Notes under the pieces: model-generated
Databases searched by the model: none
What the model was told of the DNA's origin: nothing
Seen by the model: only the letters and a program-made list of their open reading frames with translations
Origin: Blautia schinkii DSM 10518
GTDB taxonomy: Bacteria; Bacillota; Clostridia; Lachnospirales; Lachnospiraceae
Assembly: GCA_000702025.1 (NCBI GenBank)
Contig: KL370851.1
Coordinates: forward strand, 1 to 64,000
Direction of reading: 5' to 3'
DNA: 64,000 bases
Shown here: one piece after another, positions 42,195 to 51,765 of the stretch
How positions within the stretch are numbered: position 1 is the stretch's first letter
How the letters are laid out: the number at the start of each line of letters is the position of its first letter
Made by a program: the position numbers and the translations under genes

Positions 42195-42884
42195 ATGAAA
42201 CTATTCAGTTTAGGTATAAAAAGAGCATTTGATATTATGTCATCTGGAATACTTATAGTTATTCTTACTCCGCTTTGGATTGGAGTTTCCATTGCGATTA
42301 AGAGAGATTCTGAAGGACCAGTCTTTTTTAAGCAGGGAAGAAGAACAAAGGATGGCCGTGTGTTTCAGATGTTTAAATTTCGCTCTATGGTTGTGAATGC
42401 GGAGAAAATGGGGGCTGGTCTATTTAACTATGAAAATGATCCGCGTGTTACGAAAGTCGGAAGAAAGCTGAGAGATAACAGTTTGGACGAACTTCCGCAG
42501 CTTTTTAATATCTTCATGGGAGATATGTCTGTGGTAGGACCTAGACCTTGTGTAGCATATGAGTTAGGTGACTTCTATACTCTCAATAAGAAATATAAGA
42601 AACGATTCCAGGTAAAAGCAGGATTGACAGGGTTGGCCCAGATTAAAGGAAGAAATGATATTTCTTGGGATGAGAAAGTAATGTACGATAATGAGTATGT
42701 AGATATGTTCAATAAATATGGCTTTCTTGCTGATATCAAGATTGGAATCGAGTCTATATTTAAAGCTTTTAAACATGAAAAGATTTATGAGAACAAAATT
42801 GATGATTCGCTTAATGATGAAGAAGCTGCTAAAGCAGAAGAGGCGGAAATTATTAGACTTGCGCATTTACCAGATGAAGAATAA
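42195..42884 (+). CDS. initiating sugar phosphotransferase, short form (PglC-like)
   Basis: 229 residues: one N-terminal membrane hairpin (about 10-33), then the catalytic domain with KFRSMVVNAEKMG, SLDELPQLFNIFMGDMSVVG, GPRPC and KAGLTGLAQIKGRND. It starts the repeat unit of cluster B on undecaprenyl phosphate. It is the minimal monotopic type, in contrast to the long five-helix enzyme of cluster A at 14434; such short enzymes often use UDP-diNAcBac or UDP-FucNAc-like sugars, fitting the CapD-type dehydratase upstream. The C-terminal tail is rich in Glu and Ala. Confidence 0.92.
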   Translation: MKLFSLGIKRAFDIMSSGILIVILTPLWIGVSIAIKRDSEGPVFFKQGRRTKDGRVFQMFKFRSMVVNAEKMGAGLFNYENDPRVTKVGRKLRDNSLDELPQLFNIFMGDMSVVGPRPCVAYELGDFYTLNKKYKKRFQVKAGLTGLAQIKGRNDISWDEKVMYDNEYVDMFNKYGFLADIKIGIESIFKAFKHEKIYENKIDDSLNDEEAAKAEEAEIIRLAHLPDEE

Positions 42885-42911
42885 TAGATAGTTAATTGAT
42901 AGGAGATAAGT

Positions 42912-43838
42912 ATGAAATACGATGTTGCAAACAGAAGAATCTGGTTCAAAGGTGAAATTCTTAATGTTAATGATGCAAAGATTAATATTCTTGCACCAAC
43001 CTCTCAGTTTGGGCTTAATGTTTTTGAAGGCATTCCTTGTTATTGGAATGATGAAGAGAAACAGTTATACGCATTTAGATTAAATGACCACTACGAGCGA
43101 CTTTTAAAATCTGCGAAACTTATTCAGCTTGATTGTCCGTATACAAAAGAAGATTTCACAAAAGCTTTTGTAGATGTTATTATGGCAAATGAATATGACG
43201 AAAACCTTTCTGTTCGTCAGACATTGTTTGTAGATGGTTTTGGCTCATGGGGATCTGATGGTCCGGTTGAGATGTTTGTAGCACCTATTCCAAGAGGCAG
43301 AACAAGTGCAGAATATAATAAGAAGGGTTTGAATGTTGGTGTTACTTCATGGAGAAGAATTAGCGATGAAACACTTTCTCCGAGAATTAAGTGCGGTGCA
43401 AACTACATCAACAGCCGTGTTGGACAGAGAGAAGCTCTTAGAAATGGCTATGACACTTGTTTGTTCTTAAACGAAGCTGGAAAGGTTGCTGAAAGCTCTG
43501 GCTCATGTTTTTTCATTATTAAAAACAGTATAGTTATCACCCCTATGCTAACAGACAGCGTTTTGGAAAGTATTACTCGTGATACTGTTATCCAGATTGC
43601 TAAAGTAAAGGGATATGAAGTTGTTGAAAGAACTATCGATAGGACTGAGCTTTATACTTGCGATGAAGCATTTCTTTGTGGTTCCGCAATGGAGATGACT
43701 CCGGTGCTCAGCATTGATAAATATGTTATTGGAACCGGCGATACTGGTGTTATCACTAAGAAGCTTCATTTAGCTTATCTGGATGCAGTTAGAGGAAAAT
43801 TAGAAGAATTCAAGAATTGGGTAACGCCGATATATTAA
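42912..43838 (+). CDS. class IV aminotransferase (branched-chain/D-amino acid type)
   Basis: 308 residues, complete. Fold-type IV PLP enzyme: SQFGLNVFEGIPCYW, RLNDHYERLLKSAKL, Lys160 in SPRIKCGANYINS binds PLP, and LNEAGKVAESSGSCFFII holds the conserved Glu. It moves an amino group between glutamate (or another amino acid) and a 2-oxo acid. In this locus the 2-oxo acid could be the aldol product of the HpcH-type enzyme, giving a hydroxy amino acid. Ordinary isoleucine/valine metabolism is less likely within a capsule cluster. AGGAGATAAG precedes the start. Confidence 0.9.
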   Translation: MKYDVANRRIWFKGEILNVNDAKINILAPTSQFGLNVFEGIPCYWNDEEKQLYAFRLNDHYERLLKSAKLIQLDCPYTKEDFTKAFVDVIMANEYDENLSVRQTLFVDGFGSWGSDGPVEMFVAPIPRGRTSAEYNKKGLNVGVTSWRRISDETLSPRIKCGANYINSRVGQREALRNGYDTCLFLNEAGKVAESSGSCFFIIKNSIVITPMLTDSVLESITRDTVIQIAKVKGYEVVERTIDRTELYTCDEAFLCGSAMEMTPVLSIDKYVIGTGDTGVITKKLHLAYLDAVRGKLEEFKNWVTPIY

Positions 43839-43851
43839 TAGAGGATAAGAA

Positions 43852-44622
43852 ATGGAAAGACAGTATGTGACAGATTTGGTTTCTGTTGTTACACCGGTTT
43901 ATAATGCTGGAAAAGTAATTGATAAGACTCTCGAATCAATATTTAATCAAACATATAAGAAAATTGAAATAGTTTTGGTTGACGATTGCTCTAAAGATAA
44001 CAGTCGTGAGGTTATTGAAAAATATAAAGAGAAACATCCTGAAATCCTTTACTACTGTCAAGAAACTAATCAGGGTGCGGGTGCTGCGAGAAACAAGGCA
44101 TTAGAGTTAGCTAAAGGTCAGTATGTAGCATTTCTTGATGCTGATGATATGTGGCATCCGGAGAAAATTGAGAAACAGATTAATTTGCTAAAGAAAAAGA
44201 ATGGTGCATTTTCATACACAGCAATTCAAATGGTTGATGAAAACGATAATGTTGTTAAAACCAAACGCAAAGTAAAAGAGCAGGTTGATTATAATTTTTT
44301 ACTTCATAACACAATGATAGCGACATCAACGGTAGTGGTTGATAGAACTAAGCTTGGTGATTTCAGAATGCCTCTTAGAAGAGGTGGTCAGGATTATGCT
44401 ACTTGGCTGATGCTTCTTAGAGACGGAACAATTGCGTATGGAATAAATGAGGCTCTCGAAGATTATAGAGTGGGTAATAAAGATTCTCTCGCTAGTAAAA
44501 AAGGTAAGAGCGTTCGACAGGTTTGGGAAATTCAAACACAGGATGAAGGAATTAGTAAAATTGTAGCGGTATTTAATATATTTTGCTTTTGTGTGAATGC
44601 TGCAAAGAAATATTTGATATAA
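43852..44622 (+). CDS. glycosyltransferase family 2
   Basis: 256 residues. GT-A signature VSVVTPVYNAGKVIDKTLES, VLVDDCSKDNS, and FLDADDMWHPEKIEKQ. Ribosome site GAGGATAAG. Short, without membrane helices. It is closely related to the GT2 at 45042, so the two may come from a duplication. Confidence 0.88.
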   Translation: MERQYVTDLVSVVTPVYNAGKVIDKTLESIFNQTYKKIEIVLVDDCSKDNSREVIEKYKEKHPEILYYCQETNQGAGAARNKALELAKGQYVAFLDADDMWHPEKIEKQINLLKKKNGAFSYTAIQMVDENDNVVKTKRKVKEQVDYNFLLHNTMIATSTVVVDRTKLGDFRMPLRRGGQDYATWLMLLRDGTIAYGINEALEDYRVGNKDSLASKKGKSVRQVWEIQTQDEGISKIVAVFNIFCFCVNAAKKYLI

Positions 44623-45079
44623 TGGATGTGGATGGAAGTATTATGACAGAAACAGATATAGTTTTCATAGCCTTAGTATATCGGAATTACCATGATTTAT
44701 ATGATTTTGTGAAAAGTTAAAAAAAGTTGAAGCTAGATATGCAATGTTGGTGGTGGATTCTTTTTATGATGATGATACATTTTTATTAATAAGAAAGTAT
44801 GCTAAGGGGTTCGGCTGTGAGTATATTGAAATAGAAAATAAAGGATATGGCTTTGGAAATAATTGTGGGCTAGACTGTGTTAATACACATTATACTTATA
44901 AATATGCATGCGTTTGTAATCCAGATACATATTTAACAAGTAGGCTGTCTTTAGAGCAATTGAATATCGATGCTGCGTGTATCGCACCAGATATAATTGC
45001 ACGAAATGGAAAACATCAAAATCCATATTGGTGCTATGAAAATGAGTCATTTGGTGTCAATTATAATGCCGTCTTATAA
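44622..45079 (+). pseudogene. broken family 2 glycosyltransferase, N-terminal part
   Basis: Starts at 44622 overlapping the preceding stop (DIVFIALVYRNYHDLYDFV), meets a TAA in an A-rich run near 44720, and resumes in another frame: KLKKVEARYAMLVVDSFYDD, ENKGYGFGNNCGLDC, CNPDTYL. This is the N-terminal GT-A half of a rhamnosyltransferase-like protein. At about 45040 the sequence passes into the start of the next intact GT2, and the rest of the gene is missing. Confidence 0.8.
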
Positions 45080-45806
45080 TACAGCACAGTATATTGCTGA
45101 AACAATACAGTGGGTAATTAATCAGACTTACCAGAATTGGGAATTGATTATTGTGGATGATTGTTCAACAGATGATACAGACATTGTGGTTGAAAAAATA
45201 AAAGATCCAAGAATTAAATATATAAAAAATGAAAGAAATTCAGGAGCTGCTGTCAGCCGAAATAGAGCGTTAAGAATAGCTAATGGAAGATGGGTTGCAT
45301 TTTTGGATTCGGATGATTTGTGGAAACCGGAAAAGCTGGAAAAGCAAATTCGTTTTATGACGAAAAAGAAGTGTTATTTTTCTTATACTGACTATGAAGA
45401 AATAGATGCTGACGGAAATAAAACGAATGTAATTGTTACAGGACCGAAGGTGATTACTAAAACAGGAATGTTTAATTACTGCTGGCCTGGATGTCTGACT
45501 GTTATGTATGACAGAAAAAAGATTGGTTTGATTCAGATTGAAGATATAAAGAAGAACAACGATTATGCGATGTGGTTAAAGGCTTGCAAGAAGGCTGATT
45601 GTTATTTGCTGAATGTTAATTTAGCACAGTACAGAAGAGGCAGAACTGGAAGTATTAGTTCACATGATATTAAGACCATGATAGGTTGGCATTATAAGCT
45701 ATTTAGAGAAGCGGAGAAGGAAAATGTTATAGTAAGCCTAGTAAACACTGTAAGAAATATGATATTCGGGCTTTATAAAAAGAAAAAATATGTGAAGATA
45801 ACATAA
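45042..45806 (+). CDS. glycosyltransferase family 2
   Basis: About 254 residues from ATG 45042 (MSHLVSIIMPSYNTAQY), which fits the family start; the TTG at 44997 would add unrelated residues. IVDDCSTDDTD and FLDSDDLWKPEKLEKQ are the nucleotide-sugar and metal motifs. No obvious ribosome site precedes it because the 5' end is fused to the broken gene upstream, so expression may be low or coupled. About as long as the GT2 at 43852 and similar in its motifs. Confidence 0.82.
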   Translation: MSHLVSIIMPSYNTAQYIAETIQWVINQTYQNWELIIVDDCSTDDTDIVVEKIKDPRIKYIKNERNSGAAVSRNRALRIANGRWVAFLDSDDLWKPEKLEKQIRFMTKKKCYFSYTDYEEIDADGNKTNVIVTGPKVITKTGMFNYCWPGCLTVMYDRKKIGLIQIEDIKKNNDYAMWLKACKKADCYLLNVNLAQYRRGRTGSISSHDIKTMIGWHYKLFREAEKENVIVSLVNTVRNMIFGLYKKKKYVKIT

Positions 45807-45829
45807 GTCTCTAATGAGGCTTAAGATTT

Positions 45830-46969
45830 GTGGGGTACGTTTTGAAAAAAATAAATGTATTAATGTTTGTTTCTAACACAAATAAAAAGAGTGGTGTCGC
45901 TACCGTCATTATGAATTATTATTCTAATGTATATGAGGCGGTTCATATGGATTTTATTTACTTTGAAGATTTAGACACGAATAATTATAACGACCAAATT
46001 AGGAAATACGGTGGTAGAATATATAAATTTCCATCGCCATTTAAGTTTATTGATTTTAGAAAGCAACTTAAAGATTTTTGTAGTGAACACTATAAAGAGT
46101 ATGATATATTTCATTATCATTTTCCTTTTCTGGGTGTTTTCTTCATTGATATATCTAAACTTCTCGGGAGGTGCGTTGTTATTTCGCATGCTCATGCAAC
46201 GAAATTTGGTGAGTGCCTTATTTCAAATTTGAGAAATGGTGTTGCAGCAAAACTCTCTGTGAATGTGCCGGATTATTATTTCGCATGTTCAAAAAAGGCG
46301 GGAGTACATAATTTTGGGAATAGATTTAATTCGGACAAAGGGTATGTTGTAAACAATGCTATTCAGTTGAAACATTTTGTTTTTAGTGCTGAAAACAGAG
46401 ATAGTGCTAGAGATGAATTGGGAATGCAAGATAAATTTGTTGTTGGTCATATAGGCAACTTTACCCCTCAAAAAAACCATATTTTCATTATCGACGTATT
46501 TAATGAAATACTGAAGAGAAATAGAAAAGCAGAGCTTCTTTTAATAGGTGATGGATATTTGAGAGCATGTATAAAGGAAAAAACAGAAAAGTTAGGGATA
46601 GCTTCAAACGTGCATTTTACAGGGGTGAGAAATGATGTTGGACGACTTCTGAGTGGAATGGATTTATTTTTATTCCCATCACTTTTCGAAGGACTTGGAA
46701 TAGCTCTGATTGAGGCCCAGACAAATGGTTTGCCCTGTTTGGTCAGTGACGTCATTCCAGAAGAAGCTAAAATTTGTAATTGTATTGAACTGTCGTTGAA
46801 TAAGTCTGCAAAAGAATGGAGCGAGGTAGCACTAAGAGATGTTCATCGAGAAAGCGATGCGTATGATTTAGTGAAAAATGCTGGATTTGACTTAGATATT
46901 GAATCAACAAAACTTGTGGACATATATAGAAAATGCATTAAGGATAGGGGGGAAAGCAATGCAATATAA
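45830..46969 (+). CDS. glycosyltransferase family 4 (EpsF-like)
   Basis: 379 residues, GTG start at 45830 with AATGAGG upstream; a TTG at 45842 is the alternative. N-terminal SNTNKKSGVATVIMNYYS and FHYHFPFLGV, with ISHAHATKFGE; C-terminal GHIGNFTPQKNHIFIIDVF and PSLFEGLGIALIEAQTNGL (EX7E). The layout is that of GT4 enzymes often next to a serine-acetyltransferase-like gene, as here: the next start lies 11 bases before its stop. Confidence 0.87.
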   Translation: MGYVLKKINVLMFVSNTNKKSGVATVIMNYYSNVYEAVHMDFIYFEDLDTNNYNDQIRKYGGRIYKFPSPFKFIDFRKQLKDFCSEHYKEYDIFHYHFPFLGVFFIDISKLLGRCVVISHAHATKFGECLISNLRNGVAAKLSVNVPDYYFACSKKAGVHNFGNRFNSDKGYVVNNAIQLKHFVFSAENRDSARDELGMQDKFVVGHIGNFTPQKNHIFIIDVFNEILKRNRKAELLLIGDGYLRACIKEKTEKLGIASNVHFTGVRNDVGRLLSGMDLFLFPSLFEGLGIALIEAQTNGLPCLVSDVIPEEAKICNCIELSLNKSAKEWSEVALRDVHRESDAYDLVKNAGFDLDIESTKLVDIYRKCIKDRGESNAI

Positions 46970-47399
46970 TAATAAAAAATCAATTGCAATAAAATGGTAC
47001 AGAGCAGAGAATTTTTTTTATCGGCACAAAATGAGGCTTATTGCTCAGTTTATATATCATATGATGCAGCTTGTCCTTGGATGCACGATACCATACTCCG
47101 CTGATCTGGGTGAGGGGGTGAATATAGCTCACTTCCACGGTATCGTAATTCATCACAAAAGTTCTATCGGAGAGCGTACCGTTATCTATCAAAATGTCAC
47201 TTTGGGTGGACGTAATGGAAAAACTGGCCCGTGCGTAGGAAAGAACTGCGTTATTGGAGCAGGAGCATGTATTCTTGGGGATATTAAGATAGGGGATAAT
47301 GTAAATATCGGCGCTAATGCAGTTGTGTTAGAGGATATACCAGATAACTGTACAGCTGTAGGAGTTCCAGCAAGGATTATTAAGCATAATGAAGAATAA
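46959..47399 (+). CDS. serine acetyltransferase-like hexapeptide protein
   Basis: 146 residues from ATG 46959, which has a strong AGGGGGGAAAG site. Left-handed beta-helix of the CysE kind: YSADLGEGVNIAHFHGIVI, VTLGGRNGKTGPCVGKNCVI and the end GVPARIIKHNEE. It is shorter than CysE (no N-terminal helical domain), so it most likely acetylates a capsule sugar. It overlaps the genes on both sides (11 bases each), showing tight co-translation. Confidence 0.87.
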   Translation: MQYNNKKSIAIKWYRAENFFYRHKMRLIAQFIYHMMQLVLGCTIPYSADLGEGVNIAHFHGIVIHHKSSIGERTVIYQNVTLGGRNGKTGPCVGKNCVIGAGACILGDIKIGDNVNIGANAVVLEDIPDNCTAVGVPARIIKHNEE

Positions 47400-48576
47400 G
47401 AAGAAATTAGTAATATTTATCGGTGGATTAAATTTTGGTGGAATGGAAAGAGTTGCGTTTATTATGGCAGATCTTTTAAAGGACGATTACGACATAACAA
47501 TCGCTACTTTGTATCAGTCAAATGCAGACTATACACTTGAACATAAAACATATAATTTGGATGTGTCTCCGAAAGAGGGAAAAATAAATAAAATACTTAT
47601 TGCCGTGAAAAGGTTGATGGCTACAAAGAAAATGAAAGCAGTATTAAAGCCGGATTACGTTTTTTCATTTGGGATGTACTCCAACTATATGAATGCTCTG
47701 AGTAAGAAGAATGAGAAAATCATAATGGGTATTAGATCCTATGACTGGTTAACTAATCCTTTTACAACATCTACAATAGATAAGAAAATTATTGCAAAGT
47801 TCAACTCAATTAATTCTGTGTCAAAACTAATCAGTGCTGATGCTGAAAAATATTGGGGGATTAATAAGAATGATGTAAGGGTTATCTATAATCCATATGA
47901 AGTGAATTTAATAAGAAAAAAATCCCTTGAAGAGGTGGATGATTTTCCTTTTGATGAGAAAGCTTTTTATTATATTTCTATGGGAAGATTATCTCATCAG
48001 AAGGCATATTATCATTTGATAAAAGCGTTTAGTCTAGTGGCTCAAAGGCATGATAATGTTCGCTTGGTTATTATGGGTAATGGAGAACATAAAGAAAGAT
48101 TACAGGAATTAATAGCTTTGCTAAAAATAGAAGACAAGGCTTTCCTGATAGGAGGAAAGTTAAACCCATATAAGTATGTGAGACGGGGCCAGGTATATGT
48201 TGTATCATCGCTCACAGAAGGTTTCCCTAACGCATTGGTTGAAGCAATGTGCGTAGGAATTCCAGTATTATCTACGGATTGTAATAGTGGTCCAAGAGAG
48301 ATTCTTGCGCCAAATACTGACATCCATAGCAAGTGTGAGAAATTTGAGTTGGCAGAATACGGTGTATTAGTACCAGAAGTTACAGACGTGAGAGATTTTG
48401 TAAATTCTGATATGAATGCCTGTGATAGAAAAATGGCAGAAGGCATGGAGTACTTATATTTACACGAGGGTGCCCGAAATAGATATGTCGAGTTGATTCA
48501 AAAAAGGGTATTAGATTTTGATTATGATAGTTTCAAAGACTGTATAAAAAAGGAGTTAGAAAAAGTTGAGGTTTGA
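47389..48576 (+). CDS. glycosyltransferase family 4
   Basis: 395 residues. FIGGLNFGGMERVAFIMADL is the N-terminal signature; donor half YISMGRLSHQKAYYHLIKAF and SSLTEGFPNALVEAMCVGI, STDCNSGPREIL. Overlaps its neighbours at both ends. Resembles N-acetylgalactosamine-type GT4 enzymes, but the sugar is not assignable. Confidence 0.88.
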   Translation: MKNKKKLVIFIGGLNFGGMERVAFIMADLLKDDYDITIATLYQSNADYTLEHKTYNLDVSPKEGKINKILIAVKRLMATKKMKAVLKPDYVFSFGMYSNYMNALSKKNEKIIMGIRSYDWLTNPFTTSTIDKKIIAKFNSINSVSKLISADAEKYWGINKNDVRVIYNPYEVNLIRKKSLEEVDDFPFDEKAFYYISMGRLSHQKAYYHLIKAFSLVAQRHDNVRLVIMGNGEHKERLQELIALLKIEDKAFLIGGKLNPYKYVRRGQVYVVSSLTEGFPNALVEAMCVGIPVLSTDCNSGPREILAPNTDIHSKCEKFELAEYGVLVPEVTDVRDFVNSDMNACDRKMAEGMEYLYLHEGARNRYVELIQKRVLDFDYDSFKDCIKKELEKVEV

Positions 48577-49996
48577 AAGCAAAAGAATATTACTTGTTTT
48601 ATTAACATCTGCCCTTTTACTGCTGGCAATTATTTTGGGAAATATCCACGCTGAAATATGGATGTTGCTGTTGTTTATGGCATCAATACTTTTTTACATG
48701 GCATCGAATCTTGAAAAACACATATTGATATTTCTTCTGTTCATTACGTTTGTCGTTTTTGACATGGGCATGTATTTTTCTCATCTATTTGATTTTACAA
48801 GTTGGTGGAAAAATATCCAAGGATCCATGACAGAGTATTCTTTTGAAGATGCGACTTTGACATTATCAATCACTATACTTGGAGTAAGTATCTTGATGAT
48901 ATTGATAGGATATCATATTAGTGACAAGTTTGTGTTTATGGGGAAAAAAAATTCCGAGATGAATTTTGAGAAATCTGATGCAAGACTCGAGAAGGTTAAA
49001 GGTCATGCGAAGGTGATTTTTTATCTGACTACGATTGGAAATCTTCTGTCTTATCTATATAAAGCTTATATGGTATTTACAGTTTCCTATGTATATCTTT
49101 ACACAGACTTCTCTGAAATTTGGTTTTTGAAGATGTGTTCCCTTGTATGGTATGTTGCTTTTTATTGTTACATTGCTACATTTCCGAGAAAGGACGAGAT
49201 AAAAAAGGTTGTTGTTATTTATATAATCTGTTCCGTTGCTAGTTTACTGACAGGTGCCAGAGGTACAGCAATTTCTAACTTACTATTTTTAGTATTTTAT
49301 TATCTGATAAGACAGAGATATTCTGAAGACAGATGGGCACCAAGAAATGTTATTCTGAAAATAGTAGTAGCATTACCTGCAATCATGATTATATTGGGGA
49401 TTATTGGAACATTAAGACAGGGAAATACAATTGAGAATGGTATTCTATCGTACGGATCTCAGCTATTTGCTTCGCAGGGAGAATCCGGAATGCTCCTTCC
49501 AGAAACTATTGAGAATCTTGATAGATTCAGATTTGAAAACATAAATTTTACATTTGGCAAGTTATTAAATAACATTCAGCATAATACCACATTGTCAAAC
49601 ATGCTTGGTTTACACTCTTTGGATGGTATCGCGCCACAGACCGCAGATTATGCTATATATGGTAACCAATTTGGTTCTGCAATTTCCTATTATAAAATGC
49701 GATATACTTATCTGAGTGGTTATAGTATGGGTACTTATTACTTGGCTGAAATTTGGGCTGATTATAGGTGGATTGGCGTTATTCTTCTGAACACTATTTT
49801 AGGATTTTTTGTTGGTAAACTTTCTAAAATTGCATATTCATCCTTTACGATAAGGTGTATCGCATTTGGAGTTATTACGCAGCTTTTGCTCATAGGACGA
49901 TTTTCAATAACAAATATATTGTTGTTCTTTATGTCAACGGCGGTATTAGTAATGTATTTATTCTTTATATTTGATTATAAGTGGTTTAGGCATTAG
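48566..49996 (+). CDS. wzy: repeat-unit polymerase Wzy of cluster B
   Basis: 476 residues, TTG start at 48566 inside the previous gene. About twelve membrane helices with two large loops; SLLTGARGTAISNLLFLVFY, SYGSQLFASQGESGML and YRWIGVILLNTILGFFVGK fit the O-antigen polysaccharide polymerase family found in Gram-positive capsule loci. It joins the repeat units of cluster B outside the membrane. It differs from the O-antigen ligase-like polymerase of cluster A, so the two clusters use separate polymerases. Confidence 0.8.
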   Translation: MRFESKRILLVLLTSALLLLAIILGNIHAEIWMLLLFMASILFYMASNLEKHILIFLLFITFVVFDMGMYFSHLFDFTSWWKNIQGSMTEYSFEDATLTLSITILGVSILMILIGYHISDKFVFMGKKNSEMNFEKSDARLEKVKGHAKVIFYLTTIGNLLSYLYKAYMVFTVSYVYLYTDFSEIWFLKMCSLVWYVAFYCYIATFPRKDEIKKVVVIYIICSVASLLTGARGTAISNLLFLVFYYLIRQRYSEDRWAPRNVILKIVVALPAIMIILGIIGTLRQGNTIENGILSYGSQLFASQGESGMLLPETIENLDRFRFENINFTFGKLLNNIQHNTTLSNMLGLHSLDGIAPQTADYAIYGNQFGSAISYYKMRYTYLSGYSMGTYYLAEIWADYRWIGVILLNTILGFFVGKLSKIAYSSFTIRCIAFGVITQLLLIGRFSITNILLFFMSTAVLVMYLFFIFDYKWFRH

Positions 49997-50084
49997 TGCT
50001 AAAAGTGAAAAGGCAGGTTGTGGTATGTATGTAAATTTGGATTAAAAGCTACTTCTGTCAGATAAATCATGAAAGAGGTGTGTT

Positions 50085-51140
50085 ATGAAAATCGTACAAT
50101 TAATATCTTCGCTTGCAGAGGGAGGCGCCGAAAATCTTGTAAAAGATTATGCGATAGAGTTACAATCACGCGATCAAGACGTAGTTGTTGTGACAACGGA
50201 TTGTAGAAAGAGTGGTATAATATATGAACTTTTGAAATTACATGATATTAGAATAATTCAGCTCTCTGGTAATAGAATTCAGGTGATCAGGTCTTGGATT
50301 GATTTTTTAAATAAGTATAAACCAGATGTTGTACACGGACACCTGAAAATAGGTATGTTTATGTTGATGTGTAAACGTAATGTCAAATTATACTACACTG
50401 TCCATAGTGATGTCAAGAGGCTGATGGATTCTTGGGGGAAAAGTTTTGTATTGGAGACGAAATTTTTGTCTAAGTATAAAAAAATGACCATCTTTTCACT
50501 CCATGGGAATATGTCTAAAGATATTAGTAAATACTTTGACGACGATTATGCAGTGTTTTTAGAGAACTGCGCTGACATTGATTATTTTAGTAAACAGCGT
50601 GATGTTGAGAGTTATTATCAGAAGCTGGGAATTAGTAAAGGTTCATTTATAGTAGGACATATCGGAAGATTTGTTGAAGCCAAGAATCACCGACGTTTGA
50701 TTGATATTTTTGAAAAGGTACTAGAAGTCAAAAAAGGTGCGCATCTTATTTTGATAGGTGTCGGTGATTTGATGCAACAGACAGTCCGTTATGTTGAAGA
50801 AAAAAATATGACAGAGCATGTGCATTTTTTAGGACAGCGGAGTGATATACCTGAGCTTTTACAATTCATGAATGTATTTGTTATGCCATCCATTCATGAG
50901 GGGTTCCCAATTACCGTAATAGAAGCACAAGCCGCAGGAACATATAGTGTTGTTTCGGAGGCAACACCAGAGGAGGCTATACGATCTAATCGAATTGTTC
51001 GATTAAGCTTAGAAAATGATGACCTCGTGTGGCGAGATGCAGTAATTGCTATGAGGGAAAACGAGGGTAGTAAGTACAAATTGGATGACTGCAATTTGAA
51101 GAACGTTGTTTCTAAATTGCTTTATTATTATCAAAATTAG
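50085..51140 (+). CDS. glycosyltransferase family 4
   Basis: 351 residues. MKIVQLISSLAEGGAENLVK at the N-terminus, VVHGHLKIGMFML, TVHSDVKR, then GHIGRFVEAKNHRRLIDIF and PSIHEGFPITVIEAQAAGT. Clear ribosome site GAAAGAGG. Similar in outline to the GT4 at 45830 and, like it, followed directly by an acetyltransferase gene, which suggests a duplicated two-gene module. Confidence 0.88.
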   Translation: MKIVQLISSLAEGGAENLVKDYAIELQSRDQDVVVVTTDCRKSGIIYELLKLHDIRIIQLSGNRIQVIRSWIDFLNKYKPDVVHGHLKIGMFMLMCKRNVKLYYTVHSDVKRLMDSWGKSFVLETKFLSKYKKMTIFSLHGNMSKDISKYFDDDYAVFLENCADIDYFSKQRDVESYYQKLGISKGSFIVGHIGRFVEAKNHRRLIDIFEKVLEVKKGAHLILIGVGDLMQQTVRYVEEKNMTEHVHFLGQRSDIPELLQFMNVFVMPSIHEGFPITVIEAQAAGTYSVVSEATPEEAIRSNRIVRLSLENDDLVWRDAVIAMRENEGSKYKLDDCNLKNVVSKLLYYYQN

Positions 51141-51159
51141 ATATTAAGAGGAAGATTCT

Positions 51160-51765
51160 ATGATTGAAGATAGAACTGAGTTAAGGAAAGTACTTGAGCA
51201 TGATGCATTGGCAAATAATCGAGATACAATAAAGTGTCGTTTATTTGGCGATGAAATTTGGAAGTGGATTGTCTGCTATCGGAAAATGGATTATTTCAGC
51301 AGTGCGACAAGAATAAGCTTGATTGACAAGATTGAAAAAGTTTATGTCAAGTATTTATTTCATAAGCTAAGCGTATTACTCGGATACTCGATACCTGTAG
51401 GGAAAGTTGGACCGGGGTTAAGCATAGCGCATGTTGGAGCAATTGTTATCAATGGCAATACAACAGTTGGCAAAAATCTCAGAATCCATGAAGGTGTTAC
51501 CATTGGTGCTACGAATGGTTCAAAGAATGCACCGCAATTAGGTGATAATGTTTTTATAGGTACCGGAGCAAAAATTATAGGTGATTTGAAGATAGCCTCT
51601 GATGTAGCAATCGGAGCAAACGCAGTTGTTGTGAAAGATATTGACGAGTCCGGGACTACTTGGGGGGGGGGGGGAGGGCCAGCTCGCAAATTGAGCAATC
51701 ACAATTCACATAGCAATTTATGTGCAAAATTATTTGCAGACGATTACCAGAATGTAAAGTCTTAG
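51160..51765 (+). CDS. serine acetyltransferase-like hexapeptide protein with poly-G insert
   Basis: 201 residues: helical N-terminal part (1-75), then a left-handed beta-helix with VGPGLSIAHVGAIVINGN, GVTIGATNGSKNAPQLGDN and VAIGANAVVVKDI. At the end, where relatives read like TVVGVPARK, this copy has TWGGGGGPARK, encoded by a run of thirteen G (51662-51674). The frame is kept, but slippage or a sequencing fault may have changed the C-terminus. The protein should acetylate a sugar hydroxyl or amine of cluster B. Confidence 0.83.
   Translation: MIEDRTELRKVLEHDALANNRDTIKCRLFGDEIWKWIVCYRKMDYFSSATRISLIDKIEKVYVKYLFHKLSVLLGYSIPVGKVGPGLSIAHVGAIVINGNTTVGKNLRIHEGVTIGATNGSKNAPQLGDNVFIGTGAKIIGDLKIASDVAIGANAVVVKDIDESGTTWGGGGGPARKLSNHNSHSNLCAKLFADDYQNVKS
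51662..51674 (+). repeat. thirteen-G homopolymer inside the acetyltransferase gene
   Basis: Thirteen consecutive G in AT-rich DNA, replacing the codons expected just before the PARK motif. Confidence 0.95.
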
